12,937 nt of DNA. It comes from DATEMK01 sp035275625 (GTDB taxonomy: Bacteria; Bacteroidota; Bacteroidia; AKYH767-A; OLB10). A program made the position numbers and the translations under genes. The DNA is taken from positions 1-12,937 of the forward strand of contig DATEMK010000588.1 of NCBI GenBank assembly GCA_035275625.1. The letters are read 5' to 3'. Within the stretch, counting starts at the first letter, position 1, and the number at the start of each line of letters is the position of its first letter. Of the stretch, positions 1 through 8,359 are shown one piece after another. The notes beneath the pieces are model-generated. The model did not search any database. It was not told the origin of the DNA and saw nothing but the letters and a program-made list of their open reading frames with translations.

Positions 1-1060
1 ACGGTTTTTTTTTATTTTCAAAATGAATAGTTTCTGCCAATATAAAAAACCCATCCTTTATTCCCTCACAAATATTCATTTCGTGAGGTATCATTGTTGC
101 GGAAAAAGAATAAATAGGAACAGAACAATCTTTTGCTGATAACAGATATTCTTTGCTGATTTTATTAAGTTCTTTTATTCCATACAAATCACATTCAAAG
201 TCATAAGGCCTCATATCAGAGTTAAATTTTTTTATTATTTCCGGCAGAATTTCAAAATAGGAATCATATTTAGACAATGATAACTCAAACTTACTGAAAT
301 TCATTTTTCTTTTTCCTATATTCAGATTAACCTGATAAGAACTGCTTTGTTCAATAAAGTGAGTTCCTGCATCTCCGAAGTTAGTCGTGTAGGATATTCG
401 GGGGTAAACAAAATATTTATCTTTTTCAACCATGTACTTATAAAAGTATTTCTTCCAGGATGAATCAGGCCAGTTATGGATGATTACATCACTTAGTTTG
501 TCTGTTGATTTTAATGCTGATTCTTCTGACTCATAAAATTGTTTAAATCCAAACCATTGTTCTTTTGTCCACAATTGTCCCAATGAACAGGGTATCTGCA
601 TAAAATAATTATCATAACCATCATCTAAAGCGACAAAAGGCTGGCGTACAAGTTCATTGTAGTCATACGAATAAAGGGAAATACCTGCGACCCTTTTATC
701 ATCACAAAAAAAGTTAAGGGCACATTGTGCATAAGAATAAAAATAAGGAGATACAAACAAATCATCTTCAAGAATAATGATGTTATTATATTTTTCCGTA
801 AGATCACCACACATCATGATATGTTTTTTTAACCCCATCCTCTCTTTCTGTAAAATAATTTGTTTTTCCCCGAATTTCCATTTAAATGAATTCGCAACTT
901 TAATAACCTCATCATTATCACTTTTATCAATGCTGATTACAAGAGGTATTTTCAGGAATCCATCAAAATCAGATTTGCCGAGAGAAAAAAGAATTCTTTC
1001 AAGCGCTTTGGGGCGGTTGTATGCAACAACAATTATTGCAATATTATTTTCAGGCTCCAC
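1..1060 (-). CDS. Glycosyltransferase, GT-A fold, GT2/GNT-I-like (partial, 3' end beyond window)
   Basis: This reading frame stays open for 353 codons to the left edge, so the C-terminus is missing. The GTG start is preceded directly by an in-frame TAA, which fixes the furthest possible start; no ATG occurs before residue 75. The N-terminus has a GT-A nucleotide-binding strand and loop (IAIIVVAYNRP, residues 7-17), then IPLVISIDKS (38-47), GLKKH (76-80) and the DXD-type metal/nucleotide-sugar site IILEDDLFVSP (95-105). Later blocks are GQLWTKEQW (161-169) and an aromatic VYPRISYTTNFGDAG stretch (218-232). These are typical of bacterial GT2-annotated enzymes related to the GNT-I fold. It probably adds one sugar in the cytoplasm during glycan assembly. 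It follows the GT2 gene after a 65-base gap with no terminator visible. Donor and acceptor cannot be read from sequence. No Shine-Dalgarno is visible. Confidence 0.85.
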   Translation of the reverse strand, partial: MEPENNIAIIVVAYNRPKALERILFSLGKSDFDGFLKIPLVISIDKSDNDEVIKVANSFKWKFGEKQIILQKERMGLKKHIMMCGDLTEKYNNIIILEDDLFVSPYFYSYAQCALNFFCDDKRVAGISLYSYDYNELVRQPFVALDDGYDNYFMQIPCSLGQLWTKEQWFGFKQFYESEESALKSTDKLSDVIIHNWPDSSWKKYFYKYMVEKDKYFVYPRISYTTNFGDAGTHFIEQSSSYQVNLNIGKRKMNFSKFELSLSKYDSYFEILPEIIKKFNSDMRPYDFECDLYGIKELNKISKEYLLSAKDCSVPIYSFSATMIPHEMNICEGIKDGFFILAETIHFENKKKP

Positions 1061-1125
1061 TTATAAAATTTAAACAAAAATAGGAACATTAAAACAGAAT
1101 ACACTGATAAAATTCATCTCACCAC

Positions 1126-2136
1126 TTATTTAATTTTATTGTGAAAGATTTCTGATAAACGCAAAAAATAATATCTGAGTTTTTCAAAATATTTTTTAAG
1201 CAGCAAAGACTTAAATAATTTTGAACTGTACTGAGAATAGTACTGATTGTTAATTAGCAATTCTTTGTCAAAAAGAATGCTTTTTACAATGAAAACCCAC
1301 TTTACGATGCCTTTAAGGGTGGTGATTTTAAATGACATGTACATTCTTTTTATGTAACGGAATTTTTCCGCAGGCAGATTCTCCTTTCTGCCCCAGTCAT
1401 ATAAACTCGTCCAAAGTAAAGACCGGTTGTAATAATAATTTTCATTGTATGCAAAAACTTTCGTAATTCTGTTATCTGAATGGACGCCACGGTTAGCAAC
1501 AGGAATTGTTAATTCACCCGCATATAAATTAATATACCAGGAAGCTCTGATTAAAAATTCCGTATCCTGGTGAAGTCGCAATTGCGGATTAAATAAACTG
1601 TTAATTCTTAATAGTGCGCTTCTTTTAAGAGTGAAACCATCTAAATGAAAATGACCAAAATCATGGATCATGCCAACCAATCCGGTGAATAAATTGTCAG
1701 GACTGCATTTACAATTCACCGTTGTAAGCGGTTTGATAAAATATTTCCTTGACTCTTCAGAATAAAAGTGCATTCCAATTGCATTGTAAACACCATCTGC
1801 ATCCGTATGCCTTTTAAATATTTCCTTATCGGTATCAAACCTGTTAGGCAGAAAATAATCATCCGCATCAAGAAATGATATAAAGGGGTAGGAAGCATTT
1901 TTCAAACCTAAATTTCTTGATGCTCCTGCTCCATGATTTTTTCCATCAGGATGCCTGAATAATTTTACTTTTGAAAATTCTTTACACAAATCAACACAAG
2001 TGGAAAGCGAATTATCAGGAGAACCATCTTCAATAAGTATTACTTCTTTAACCTCCTCAAACTGCAAAGCTGACTCAACAGATTTTCTAATATACTTTTC
2101 TGCATTATAAACCGGAATAATAACAGATATCTGCAT
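1126..2136 (-). CDS. Family 2 glycosyltransferase
   Basis: A GT2 inverting transferase of about 336 residues. Counting from the ATG at 2136, residues 2-11 form the opening strand QISVIIPVYN, EDGSPD follows at 36-41, GAGASRNLG at 69-77 and the metal-binding DADD at 90-93; all are standard GT2 landmarks in the expected order. The C-terminal half is basic and aromatic and may sit against the inner membrane, but no clear transmembrane helix is visible. The frame can be extended to a GTG at 2157, adding seven residues (MLRKKKL). I prefer the ATG because the family normally begins within a few residues of the first beta strand. It lies 58 bases after the preceding GT4 gene, in the same direction. 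It likely transfers one residue of the surface glycan; sugar specificity is unknown. Confidence 0.9.
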   Translation of the reverse strand: MQISVIIPVYNAEKYIRKSVESALQFEEVKEVILIEDGSPDNSLSTCVDLCKEFSKVKLFRHPDGKNHGAGASRNLGLKNASYPFISFLDADDYFLPNRFDTDKEIFKRHTDADGVYNAIGMHFYSEESRKYFIKPLTTVNCKCSPDNLFTGLVGMIHDFGHFHLDGFTLKRSALLRINSLFNPQLRLHQDTEFLIRASWYINLYAGELTIPVANRGVHSDNRITKVFAYNENYYYNRSLLWTSLYDWGRKENLPAEKFRYIKRMYMSFKITTLKGIVKWVFIVKSILFDKELLINNQYYSQYSSKLFKSLLLKKYFEKLRYYFLRLSEIFHNKIK

Positions 2137-2194
2137 CAACTTTTTCTTTCTAAGCACTTACTAACGACCGCTTTATTAATTGAGGCATTTTCCA

Positions 2195-3343
2195 CTATTC
2201 AGAAATGGTACTTCTAATAATTTTCCACAAATTATCAATTGATTTTTCCATAGGAAAATACTCTGCTATCCTGATTCTTGCTGCCTGACCCATACTATAA
2301 GCAAGTTCAGGGTTATTAGCCAAATGAATCATTCGCTCCGTCATTGCATCCACATCATATTCATCAACAAGATAACCTGTTTCTCCATCAATTATCACAT
2401 CTTTAATTCCAGCGTGCTTTGTTGAAATAACAGGTAACCCTGAGGCAGAAGCTTCAAGAATTGCTACAGGTGTTCCTTCTGAATCACCGTTTTCAGGTAC
2501 CACTGAATGCTGAACATAGATCGTTGCATTTTGCATTGCATTGGCAACTGATTCATGAGATTTTGCACCGTAAAACTCAACAGCATGATTTATTTTTAAA
2601 GCGGCCACTAACTGCTTGCATGCATTAAACAATTGGTCTGAGCCAACTACTCCTCCATCACCTATCATTATTAATTTTGCATTTGGAATTTCTTTTAAGA
2701 CCCTGTTAAATGCAATCAAAAGAAGATGTGGAGCCTTTTTATTTACAAATCTTCCGGTGAATAAAAATACATGAGTGCCGGAACTTTTTTCTTTTGCTTT
2801 AAAAAAATTCAAATCCACACCATAAGGATTATAAAAAACTTTCTCAGGGGGGGCGCCCAGAGAAATTAATTGCTGCTTCATATCATTTGAAACAGCAATA
2901 ATCGCTGCAGCGCTCTGAAACATTATTTTATATTTTTCCTTATATTCTAAAAGCACACTGTTCATATATGCATCATACCCATGAAAATGTACTATCAAAG
3001 GAATTCCAGCTTTTTTGCAAACACTCCCTACCTCAGAACCAGTGAAGCCATATTCGGCAAGAACGGCATCAATTTTATTTTTAATAAAAAAATTCAATAA
3101 CGCCTTCTCCATATCAGGGTTATGCATCTTGCCGAATAGTCTTGCATTGAAGGAATGATACATTCTTTCAATAAGGCTTTCCCCCGAATAGGATGATAGC
3201 GAAATACCACCTTCAATGACTTTAGGAAACCTGCCATCATGTAAAATTGTTTTATTGCACGGGAGATGGTTTATATGTGCTTGTATAAATGTTTCAGGCG
3301 AGCCAGACTTTCTTGGAAAAATTATAGCGATATTTTTTGACAT
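2195..3343 (-). CDS. Family 4 glycosyltransferase (GT-B fold)
   Basis: A 382-residue retaining GT-B transferase. The N-terminal domain (about 1-185) contains the acceptor-side HFHGYD at 119-124. The C-terminal domain starts near FTGRFVNKKAPHLL (195-208) and carries IMIGDG (225-230), YVQHSVVPENGDSEG (276-290) and the E-x7-E donor-binding motif, with E289 and E297 in EGTPVAILE. SGLPVISTKHAG (301-312) follows. This HS-PENGDSEGTP pattern is common in GT4 enzymes of exopolysaccharide and O-antigen clusters (WcaL-like). It starts with ATG five bases after the methyltransferase stop, so translational coupling is likely. It is complete, of normal family length, and without odd residues in the catalytic blocks. 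The donor sugar is not predictable. Confidence 0.93.
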   Translation of the reverse strand: MSKNIAIIFPRKSGSPETFIQAHINHLPCNKTILHDGRFPKVIEGGISLSSYSGESLIERMYHSFNARLFGKMHNPDMEKALLNFFIKNKIDAVLAEYGFTGSEVGSVCKKAGIPLIVHFHGYDAYMNSVLLEYKEKYKIMFQSAAAIIAVSNDMKQQLISLGAPPEKVFYNPYGVDLNFFKAKEKSSGTHVFLFTGRFVNKKAPHLLLIAFNRVLKEIPNAKLIMIGDGGVVGSDQLFNACKQLVAALKINHAVEFYGAKSHESVANAMQNATIYVQHSVVPENGDSEGTPVAILEASASGLPVISTKHAGIKDVIIDGETGYLVDEYDVDAMTERMIHLANNPELAYSMGQAARIRIAEYFPMEKSIDNLWKIIRSTISE

Positions 3344-3348
3344 GAAAA

Positions 3349-4053
3349 TTATTTTTTCGCAATTCCTTTCAAGCCGGTAATCATATCCCTGTTACGAAAA
3401 CTAACAGGAGGATTGTCTTTTTTTAATAAAAATTTTATAACCGGTAATACCGCCATTGAAATGAGTTTTCGTTTTGTCTTTGTGAGTGGTCTTCTCTTAG
3501 TCCATAACCCGATCATTTGTGCCAGGGATGCATCCCATCCTCCTGTTGCTTTTATTTCTACTTCAGAAAAACCTGCATTTTTCAAATGTTTTTCCAATGC
3601 AAAAGGAGTGTACCTGTATTCATCATGTGGAACTTCATGAAGGTTCCATAAAAAAGGAACTGTAAAAAAAAATACTCCTCCGGGCTTTAGTACCCTGTAA
3701 ACTTCCTTTAATATAATTCCAGGTTCAAAACAGTGTTCTAAAACTTCAGTTCCCAATGCACAATTAAATTCTGAGTCTTCAAAGGGCATTGTAATTCCAT
3801 CCCAAGTAAAATCCGGTTTTACATTTTCATCATAAGCCAATGCATTTTCAATATCCAAACCGACATACTTATTAACTGTTGAATTTTCAAGAATAAATTT
3901 ACGGTATGGCATTTTTCCGCAACCAATATCCAAGAGTTTTCCATGCAATGAAGGCAGTGAATTCTTAATCGCTTTCAGAATAGAAGTTCGAATGATATAA
4001 ATATCAATATTTTCAGCATTAAATGATATTTCAATAAAATTATCAGATTTCAT
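3349..4053 (-). CDS. Class I SAM-dependent methyltransferase (UbiE/UbiG-like)
   Basis: A Rossmann-fold methyltransferase of about 234 residues. From the ATG at 4053, motif I is LLDIGCGKMPYR (40-51), the acidic residue that binds the SAM ribose is D67 in VGLDIE, the post-II block is ALGTEVLEH (99-107), and LKPGG (122-126) precedes strand 5. A conserved VPHDEYRYTPFAL block (141-153) is typical of methyltransferases found in glycan clusters. The frame can be extended upstream to a TTG at 4062, but the ATG forms an ATGA overlap with the TGA of the preceding glycosyltransferase, so I choose it. It probably methylates a sugar or a precursor of the glycan. The lysine-rich tail (about 185-212) is unassigned. 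Substrate and position of methylation are not known. Confidence 0.88.
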   Translation of the reverse strand: MKSDNFIEISFNAENIDIYIIRTSILKAIKNSLPSLHGKLLDIGCGKMPYRKFILENSTVNKYVGLDIENALAYDENVKPDFTWDGITMPFEDSEFNCALGTEVLEHCFEPGIILKEVYRVLKPGGVFFFTVPFLWNLHEVPHDEYRYTPFALEKHLKNAGFSEVEIKATGGWDASLAQMIGLWTKRRPLTKTKRKLISMAVLPVIKFLLKKDNPPVSFRNRDMITGLKGIAKK

Positions 4054-4997
4054 TTTAGCCAATTTTGTAATCTTGTTATAATTTTAACTATTAAAGAATC
4101 TGAAGGCAAATCAGGCGATGGTGTCTTATATTTATCAATAATATCAATACCAGGAAGATATTTTTTTATTGTATCTGCATATTGCTTAAGATATGGAAAA
4201 AGTAATTTATCAGTACCATTTAATATTCCCCTTATCGTACTTGGAGTAAAATGAATAAATACAATAGGATATTCCCCATTAATCAACACTTCCCCATTAT
4301 CTTTTTTGATTCTTTTGCATTCAAATTGATTCCATTTAGCAACATTACATCCTCTGTGCCTCACCACTTTTATTCCTTCAAACATAATATGAAATAAATT
4401 CAGGTGCGTCTGGTCAACAAAATATCCTTTTGAAGGTTCTTTGACACACACATACTCGCATGCTTTTGCCCACCAGTCCATTACAAGGACAGCGTCTCTG
4501 TTAGCAGCAACAAAACCGGCATTATAAAGCCCTCTGTTGTACAATTCCTGGAAATTAGAAGGATCAACATATGGGTCTGAGGAGCGCCAATGTGGCGTTA
4601 GCAATACGTTTGCGTTATCAAGCATATCAAATAAAAATTTGTATTTTGAAAAAAAGAAAATATCCCAATCCACGTAAATCACTTTTTCATATCCCCTGTG
4701 TTGAATAAGATAATTAATAAGTACCGGTTTCATTGACCATCGGAATCCGTCAATATAAACAAGCAAATATTTGTCTTTTATTTTTTTTCCAATACCAGAA
4801 ATGCACAGGTCATCAACGAATAAATACTTTATTCCTTCGCTATTCTTTGCAATATTGTTCACATCTTCCCTTGGTGAAGAGATGAATACGTAAAGAACGA
4901 CTTTATCATCACAATTTGATTTAAGCGATTCATATAACACTGAAGCATAAGAGAAATAGTCTGCAGTTATTATTGTACAAAAAGTATTCTTTGACAT
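4050..4997 (-). CDS. GT-A-fold glycosyltransferase, GT8-like
   Basis: A nucleotide-sugar transferase of about 315 residues. Starting at the ATG at 4997, the protein opens with the family-like FCTIITADYFSYASVLYESL (6-25). The DXD metal site is VIYVDWDIFF (106-115), followed by LYNAGFVAANR (157-167), YFVDQTHLN (192-200), the CNVAKWN block (217-223) and IHFTPS (248-253). Internal NAGF and VDQ blocks and a late N-A-W-N segment are typical of a family common in Bacteroidota polysaccharide loci. The frame extends upstream to an ATG at 5087, only three bases after the previous stop; that would add 30 hydrophobic residues with no match to the family start, so I judge it less likely. It probably adds one glycan residue in the cytoplasm; donor unknown. 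Confidence 0.85.
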   Translation of the reverse strand: MSKNTFCTIITADYFSYASVLYESLKSNCDDKVVLYVFISSPREDVNNIAKNSEGIKYLFVDDLCISGIGKKIKDKYLLVYIDGFRWSMKPVLINYLIQHRGYEKVIYVDWDIFFFSKYKFLFDMLDNANVLLTPHWRSSDPYVDPSNFQELYNRGLYNAGFVAANRDAVLVMDWWAKACEYVCVKEPSKGYFVDQTHLNLFHIMFEGIKVVRHRGCNVAKWNQFECKRIKKDNGEVLINGEYPIVFIHFTPSTIRGILNGTDKLLFPYLKQYADTIKKYLPGIDIIDKYKTPSPDLPSDSLIVKIITRLQNWLK

Positions 4998-5090
4998 TTT
5001 TGGCGATGCTACGAGGAAGGTGTAAAACTTATTTCCTGTATGCAAAAATATTAAGCAAAACGGATAAATAAATTTTTCATATTGCAAGGT

Positions 5091-6062
5091 TTATGAACAC
5101 ATTCGTAATAACATTGTATTAGATTTATAATTAATTTTTTTAAATAATTTATACCACATTCGGTCAAAAAAATTTCCATAGAATTTATAATAGTCTTCCA
5201 AATCTAATTTTCCTTTATTTTCAATAATAACTATTAATTTTTTTTCATTTTTTTTATTCCCGGTAACAAAAGGGATTCTCGAATTAACAATGCGCTGAAG
5301 ATATTTTTTCTTTAATTCTTTCGATTTTTTCAGCATCTTAATTGATTTTTTAAAATAATCGGGAGGGGAATCACTTTTCATTGACATGTAGGGGTGCCAT
5401 ATCGAGGCATCTATCGCAGCTGAACAATTGCCCATATATTGAGCATTATATTTATTACTCAGAATTGTAAATTGCTGGTCCCAGTCAATTAATGCGGAAT
5501 TTAAAGAAGGTTGATCAAAGTGAAGATTATTTATTGATGCTTCCGTCCATTTATTAATGTATAATTCGGATAATTCATGCGATTTTTTTGAATCCCGCCA
5601 GAACAAAACTCCTCCGTTAACATAATATGCATTTGGCAATTTCCACCCGTTGTCAACAAATATCTTCCTTTCTCTATTAGCAAAGTTCTTGTCAAATGAG
5701 GTACTATGATTAGATGCTGCGGCAAAATCACTATTAGTTTCAAACAACTCATGTAAAGGTTTTATGGGTAATGTGTCTCCATCAAGATAAAGAAAATCTC
5801 CTTTAAGCAATTGTCTCATTCTGCATTTAACATACCGGTTACGCCAAACTGGATTTCCATCCGGAGTGCTGCATTCAATAATACCATTGACCAACTTCAA
5901 TAAAGAATGCTTGCTTTGTTTAAGAAGCTCAGCAGATTGGTTGTCACAGGCAACAAATATTTTGGCTTCAGGATGATTATATCGTAATAGCGCTGCAGAC
6001 AAATAATTCATATTAATAAAATCATCTCTCCCATTTGTTGTTAAAACATATAAAAATTGCAT
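5091..6062 (-). CDS. GT-A-fold glycosyltransferase, GT8-like
   Basis: A transferase of about 323 residues. From the ATG at 6062, residues 2-14 (QFLYVLTTNGRDD) form the first strand, LYLDGDTLP (91-99) holds the DXD metal site (D94, D96), YVNGGVLFW (147-155) and HFDQPSLNSAL (181-191) follow, all consistent with GT8-like enzymes. The C-terminal third (about 225-310) is very lysine-rich and may contact membrane phospholipid or the lipid-linked acceptor; this is inference. A longer form starting at 6125 overlaps the previous stop as ATGA, which could mean coupling, but its extra 21 residues precede the expected first strand. Which start is used is therefore open. The 3' part is conspicuously AT-rich compared with wzm. 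Donor and acceptor are unknown. Confidence 0.83.
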   Translation of the reverse strand: MQFLYVLTTNGRDDFINMNYLSAALLRYNHPEAKIFVACDNQSAELLKQSKHSLLKLVNGIIECSTPDGNPVWRNRYVKCRMRQLLKGDFLYLDGDTLPIKPLHELFETNSDFAAASNHSTSFDKNFANRERKIFVDNGWKLPNAYYVNGGVLFWRDSKKSHELSELYINKWTEASINNLHFDQPSLNSALIDWDQQFTILSNKYNAQYMGNCSAAIDASIWHPYMSMKSDSPPDYFKKSIKMLKKSKELKKKYLQRIVNSRIPFVTGNKKNEKKLIVIIENKGKLDLEDYYKFYGNFFDRMWYKLFKKINYKSNTMLLRMCS

Positions 6063-6121
6063 GGAAAGTATTGTTTTATTAAATATAACTAAAGAGATTG
6101 CTCCCTGGCAAAAATAATTTT

Positions 6122-7339
6122 TCATTGAATCTCATATTCCGATTCTTTACTTCTCTCACTCACTTTTTTAACCAGGCGGCTAAATTCCATTTCATACAGC
6201 GTTACATTATTATCAGTATCATAATTTTCAACAGCAATATTATAAGCATTCGCTGAAATAGTTTTAAGGTTTGATTTATTCCTGCCAAGGAAATATATCT
6301 GAGCCGCCCAGTCCTCCGGATTATTAGCGCATAAATAACCATTTACGCCATTTTTAATATAATCATTAAGAGGCACTACATCTGAAGCCAGCACCGGTAA
6401 TCCAATCATCATACTCTCTATAATAATTTTACTAAGCCCTTCGTGTTCAGAAGGGTGACATAAAAAGTCCGCCTTTTGCATTTCAGCCCATAATTTTTCC
6501 TGTTCCATAAAAGGCACAATGCTGATAAATTCTGAAAGCCCATACTCGTTCACTTTTTCCTGTATATTTTTAGAATCGGCTCCCTCTCCAACCATCATTA
6601 TATTAAAAGGAATTTTTCCTGAGAGTAAGCGAGCCGCTTCAATTAATATATCTTGTCTTTTAGGATAGTAGAGGCGCGTGGCAACCAATATTTTTATACC
6701 GGCTGAACCGGGATTTCCTTTCCAGGAATTTCTATTTCTTTTTACAGATGCGCCAATATCCCCGATAAATTCATGCTTAAAATTTAACCTTAACCCGATA
6801 TTAGCTGCACGGGCATAAGCAAGAGGTTTCAAACCGCTGGTATTAAAATTTACACTGTCTATATTATTAAAAACATACCTGTATCTGTCTAACTTGTTTT
6901 TATCGTTGATAATATCCTGGTACCAATAAATTCCTGCCATCCGCATAACAATTTTATATTTTAACTTCGGATCGTGTTCCCGGAGCTTTACGAAATATTC
7001 CAACACCCTCAATTCATAAAATGAATGGAAAATATCAATAGTTTTTATTTTGGTAACCCGATAAATAATATATTTTAACCAAAAATTATTCACAGATGTT
7101 ACTGTTTTGTCCGACAATTTAAAAAAACTTTTATTTTTAAAAAGAGAATATACAATTACAGTAACACCATTGATTCTTTTTTTACTATATCCTATCCCTG
7201 AAGATTTGTCTTCTGTCAAAAAGGTTACCCGGTGCCCTTTTTTAGCCAGGCTTTCGCCTATTAATTTTAATGAAATTTCCGCTCCGCCTACTTTTTGAAA
7301 TATGTAAGGAGACATGATGGTAGAAATAAGAATCTTCAT
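6122..7339 (-). CDS. Family 4 glycosyltransferase (GT-B fold)
   Basis: A retaining GT-B transferase of about 405 residues. The protein most likely starts at the ATG at 7339, where MKILISTIMSPYI leads into the glycine-rich donor loop KVGGAE (16-21); the open frame extends 25 codons further and would overlap the upstream gene, but those residues do not look like the family. The C-terminal domain begins at KILVATRLYYPKRQD (216-230), with MMVGEGAD (248-255) and the E-x7-E pair E300 and E308 in EGLSKIIIE, followed by GLPVLASD (313-320) and NGVNGYL (330-336). All expected GT4 donor-site elements are present. It sits 37 bases downstream of the GT-A-like gene and just upstream of a second transferase. 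It likely adds one sugar to the lipid-linked glycan; the donor cannot be deduced. Confidence 0.9.
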   Translation of the reverse strand: MKILISTIMSPYIFQKVGGAEISLKLIGESLAKKGHRVTFLTEDKSSGIGYSKKRINGVTVIVYSLFKNKSFFKLSDKTVTSVNNFWLKYIIYRVTKIKTIDIFHSFYELRVLEYFVKLREHDPKLKYKIVMRMAGIYWYQDIINDKNKLDRYRYVFNNIDSVNFNTSGLKPLAYARAANIGLRLNFKHEFIGDIGASVKRNRNSWKGNPGSAGIKILVATRLYYPKRQDILIEAARLLSGKIPFNIMMVGEGADSKNIQEKVNEYGLSEFISIVPFMEQEKLWAEMQKADFLCHPSEHEGLSKIIIESMMIGLPVLASDVVPLNDYIKNGVNGYLCANNPEDWAAQIYFLGRNKSNLKTISANAYNIAVENYDTDNNVTLYEMEFSRLVKKVSERSKESEYEIQ

Positions 7340-7376
7340 ATTGAGCGTTCCCCGGTATTGAGACAACAATTCTCCA

Positions 7377-8342
7377 TCAGAGAGATTTATAAATATACTG
7401 AAGTTTATTTGCAATTTTCACAAAAATACCTCCTGCTTTATTAAATGTCTGCATTATATTTTTTTTAGTATTAACTGAGTTTTTCTTTTTGTAATTGCCG
7501 GGAGAAGTTTTATTCCAGGATTTTTCCGGGAATATCTTTTCCTGGAAAGAAAAGTCATTTTGCTTAGCATACAAATCCAATTTATTTTGAACATATTCCG
7601 CCAAATCAGTTTTCTCATTTAATGGTTCCTTTTCTTTGAATTGTTTGACAGAAAGGATATTTTGTGCTTCTTTTTCTAAAAAACGCTTATCAACAAATAC
7701 CTTTTCAGTAAAATCCTTTCCGGATGCAGCTCCCCACAAAGCTACCTGGAAGTCGGGATCCGAAGAAACCATTTTACTCCAATAATTCTCTAAGTCCGCT
7801 AACAAATATTGATGTTTGTGCGCATGTAAAAAACACTTCCTGTATATATCAGCATAATATTGTTCGTAATCATGTAATCCTACTATTGTATCAAACCGCA
7901 TCCAGGGATATCCTTCTTCAGACATTCGATTATTCATCTCTGTTTCAGGGCGAAGAGAAGTCCCTTCTCCAGGAATCATGCTGATAGCTTTTTGCGCGAA
8001 CTCAATACGATATAGATGATTGCCTGCTGCACGATATACTGAGAAAAATTTATCATGGACAAGGCCTAAAATTCTAAACACATTGAAATCCGCTTCATTA
8101 GCACGTTCCAGTAACTGATGCACTCCTTGTTCGGAAACCAAAACATCTGCATCAATGCAAAGCAACCATTCTTTTTTTTCTTTTATACCAATTTCCAGCG
8201 CCTCTTTAACCGCCTTGCTAAAAGGAACAACCTGCAGCAGATGAATATTTTTTGCGGGAAAGATTTTTTTAAGTAAGCTTACGCATCCTTCTGTTGTCCT
8301 TTCTCCGGCACTTCTGACTACAATACAAATTGATTCAATCAT
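7377..8342 (-). CDS. Putative GT-A-like glycosyltransferase, poorly characterised
   Basis: I do not recognise this 321-residue protein as a named family. The N-terminus, ESICIVVRSAGERT (3-16), and the segment WLLCIDADVLVS (59-70) with D64 and D66 look like the first strand and DXD metal site of a GT-A fold, which suggests a nucleotide-sugar transferase. The middle region has AAGNHLYRIEFAQ (105-117) and VGLHDYEQYYADIY (154-167) with several histidines. The last 100 residues are lysine-rich and of low complexity, and do not resemble a catalytic domain or a heptad coiled coil. It starts 17 bases after the methyltransferase-kinase gene and is embedded among transferases, so a role in the same glycan is likely. 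It could also be a degenerate or accessory transferase. Confidence 0.7.
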   Translation of the reverse strand: MIESICIVVRSAGERTTEGCVSLLKKIFPAKNIHLLQVVPFSKAVKEALEIGIKEKKEWLLCIDADVLVSEQGVHQLLERANEADFNVFRILGLVHDKFFSVYRAAGNHLYRIEFAQKAISMIPGEGTSLRPETEMNNRMSEEGYPWMRFDTIVGLHDYEQYYADIYRKCFLHAHKHQYLLADLENYWSKMVSSDPDFQVALWGAASGKDFTEKVFVDKRFLEKEAQNILSVKQFKEKEPLNEKTDLAEYVQNKLDLYAKQNDFSFQEKIFPEKSWNKTSPGNYKKKNSVNTKKNIMQTFNKAGGIFVKIANKLQYIYKSL

Positions 8343-8359
8343 CGCAATTTGATAAAAAT

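Noticed and set aside
777..1073. Plus-strand open frame of 98 codons near the left end
   Set aside because: It is antisense to the N-terminal half of the partial glycosyltransferase, whose own frame is intact with an EDD metal site and conserved blocks.
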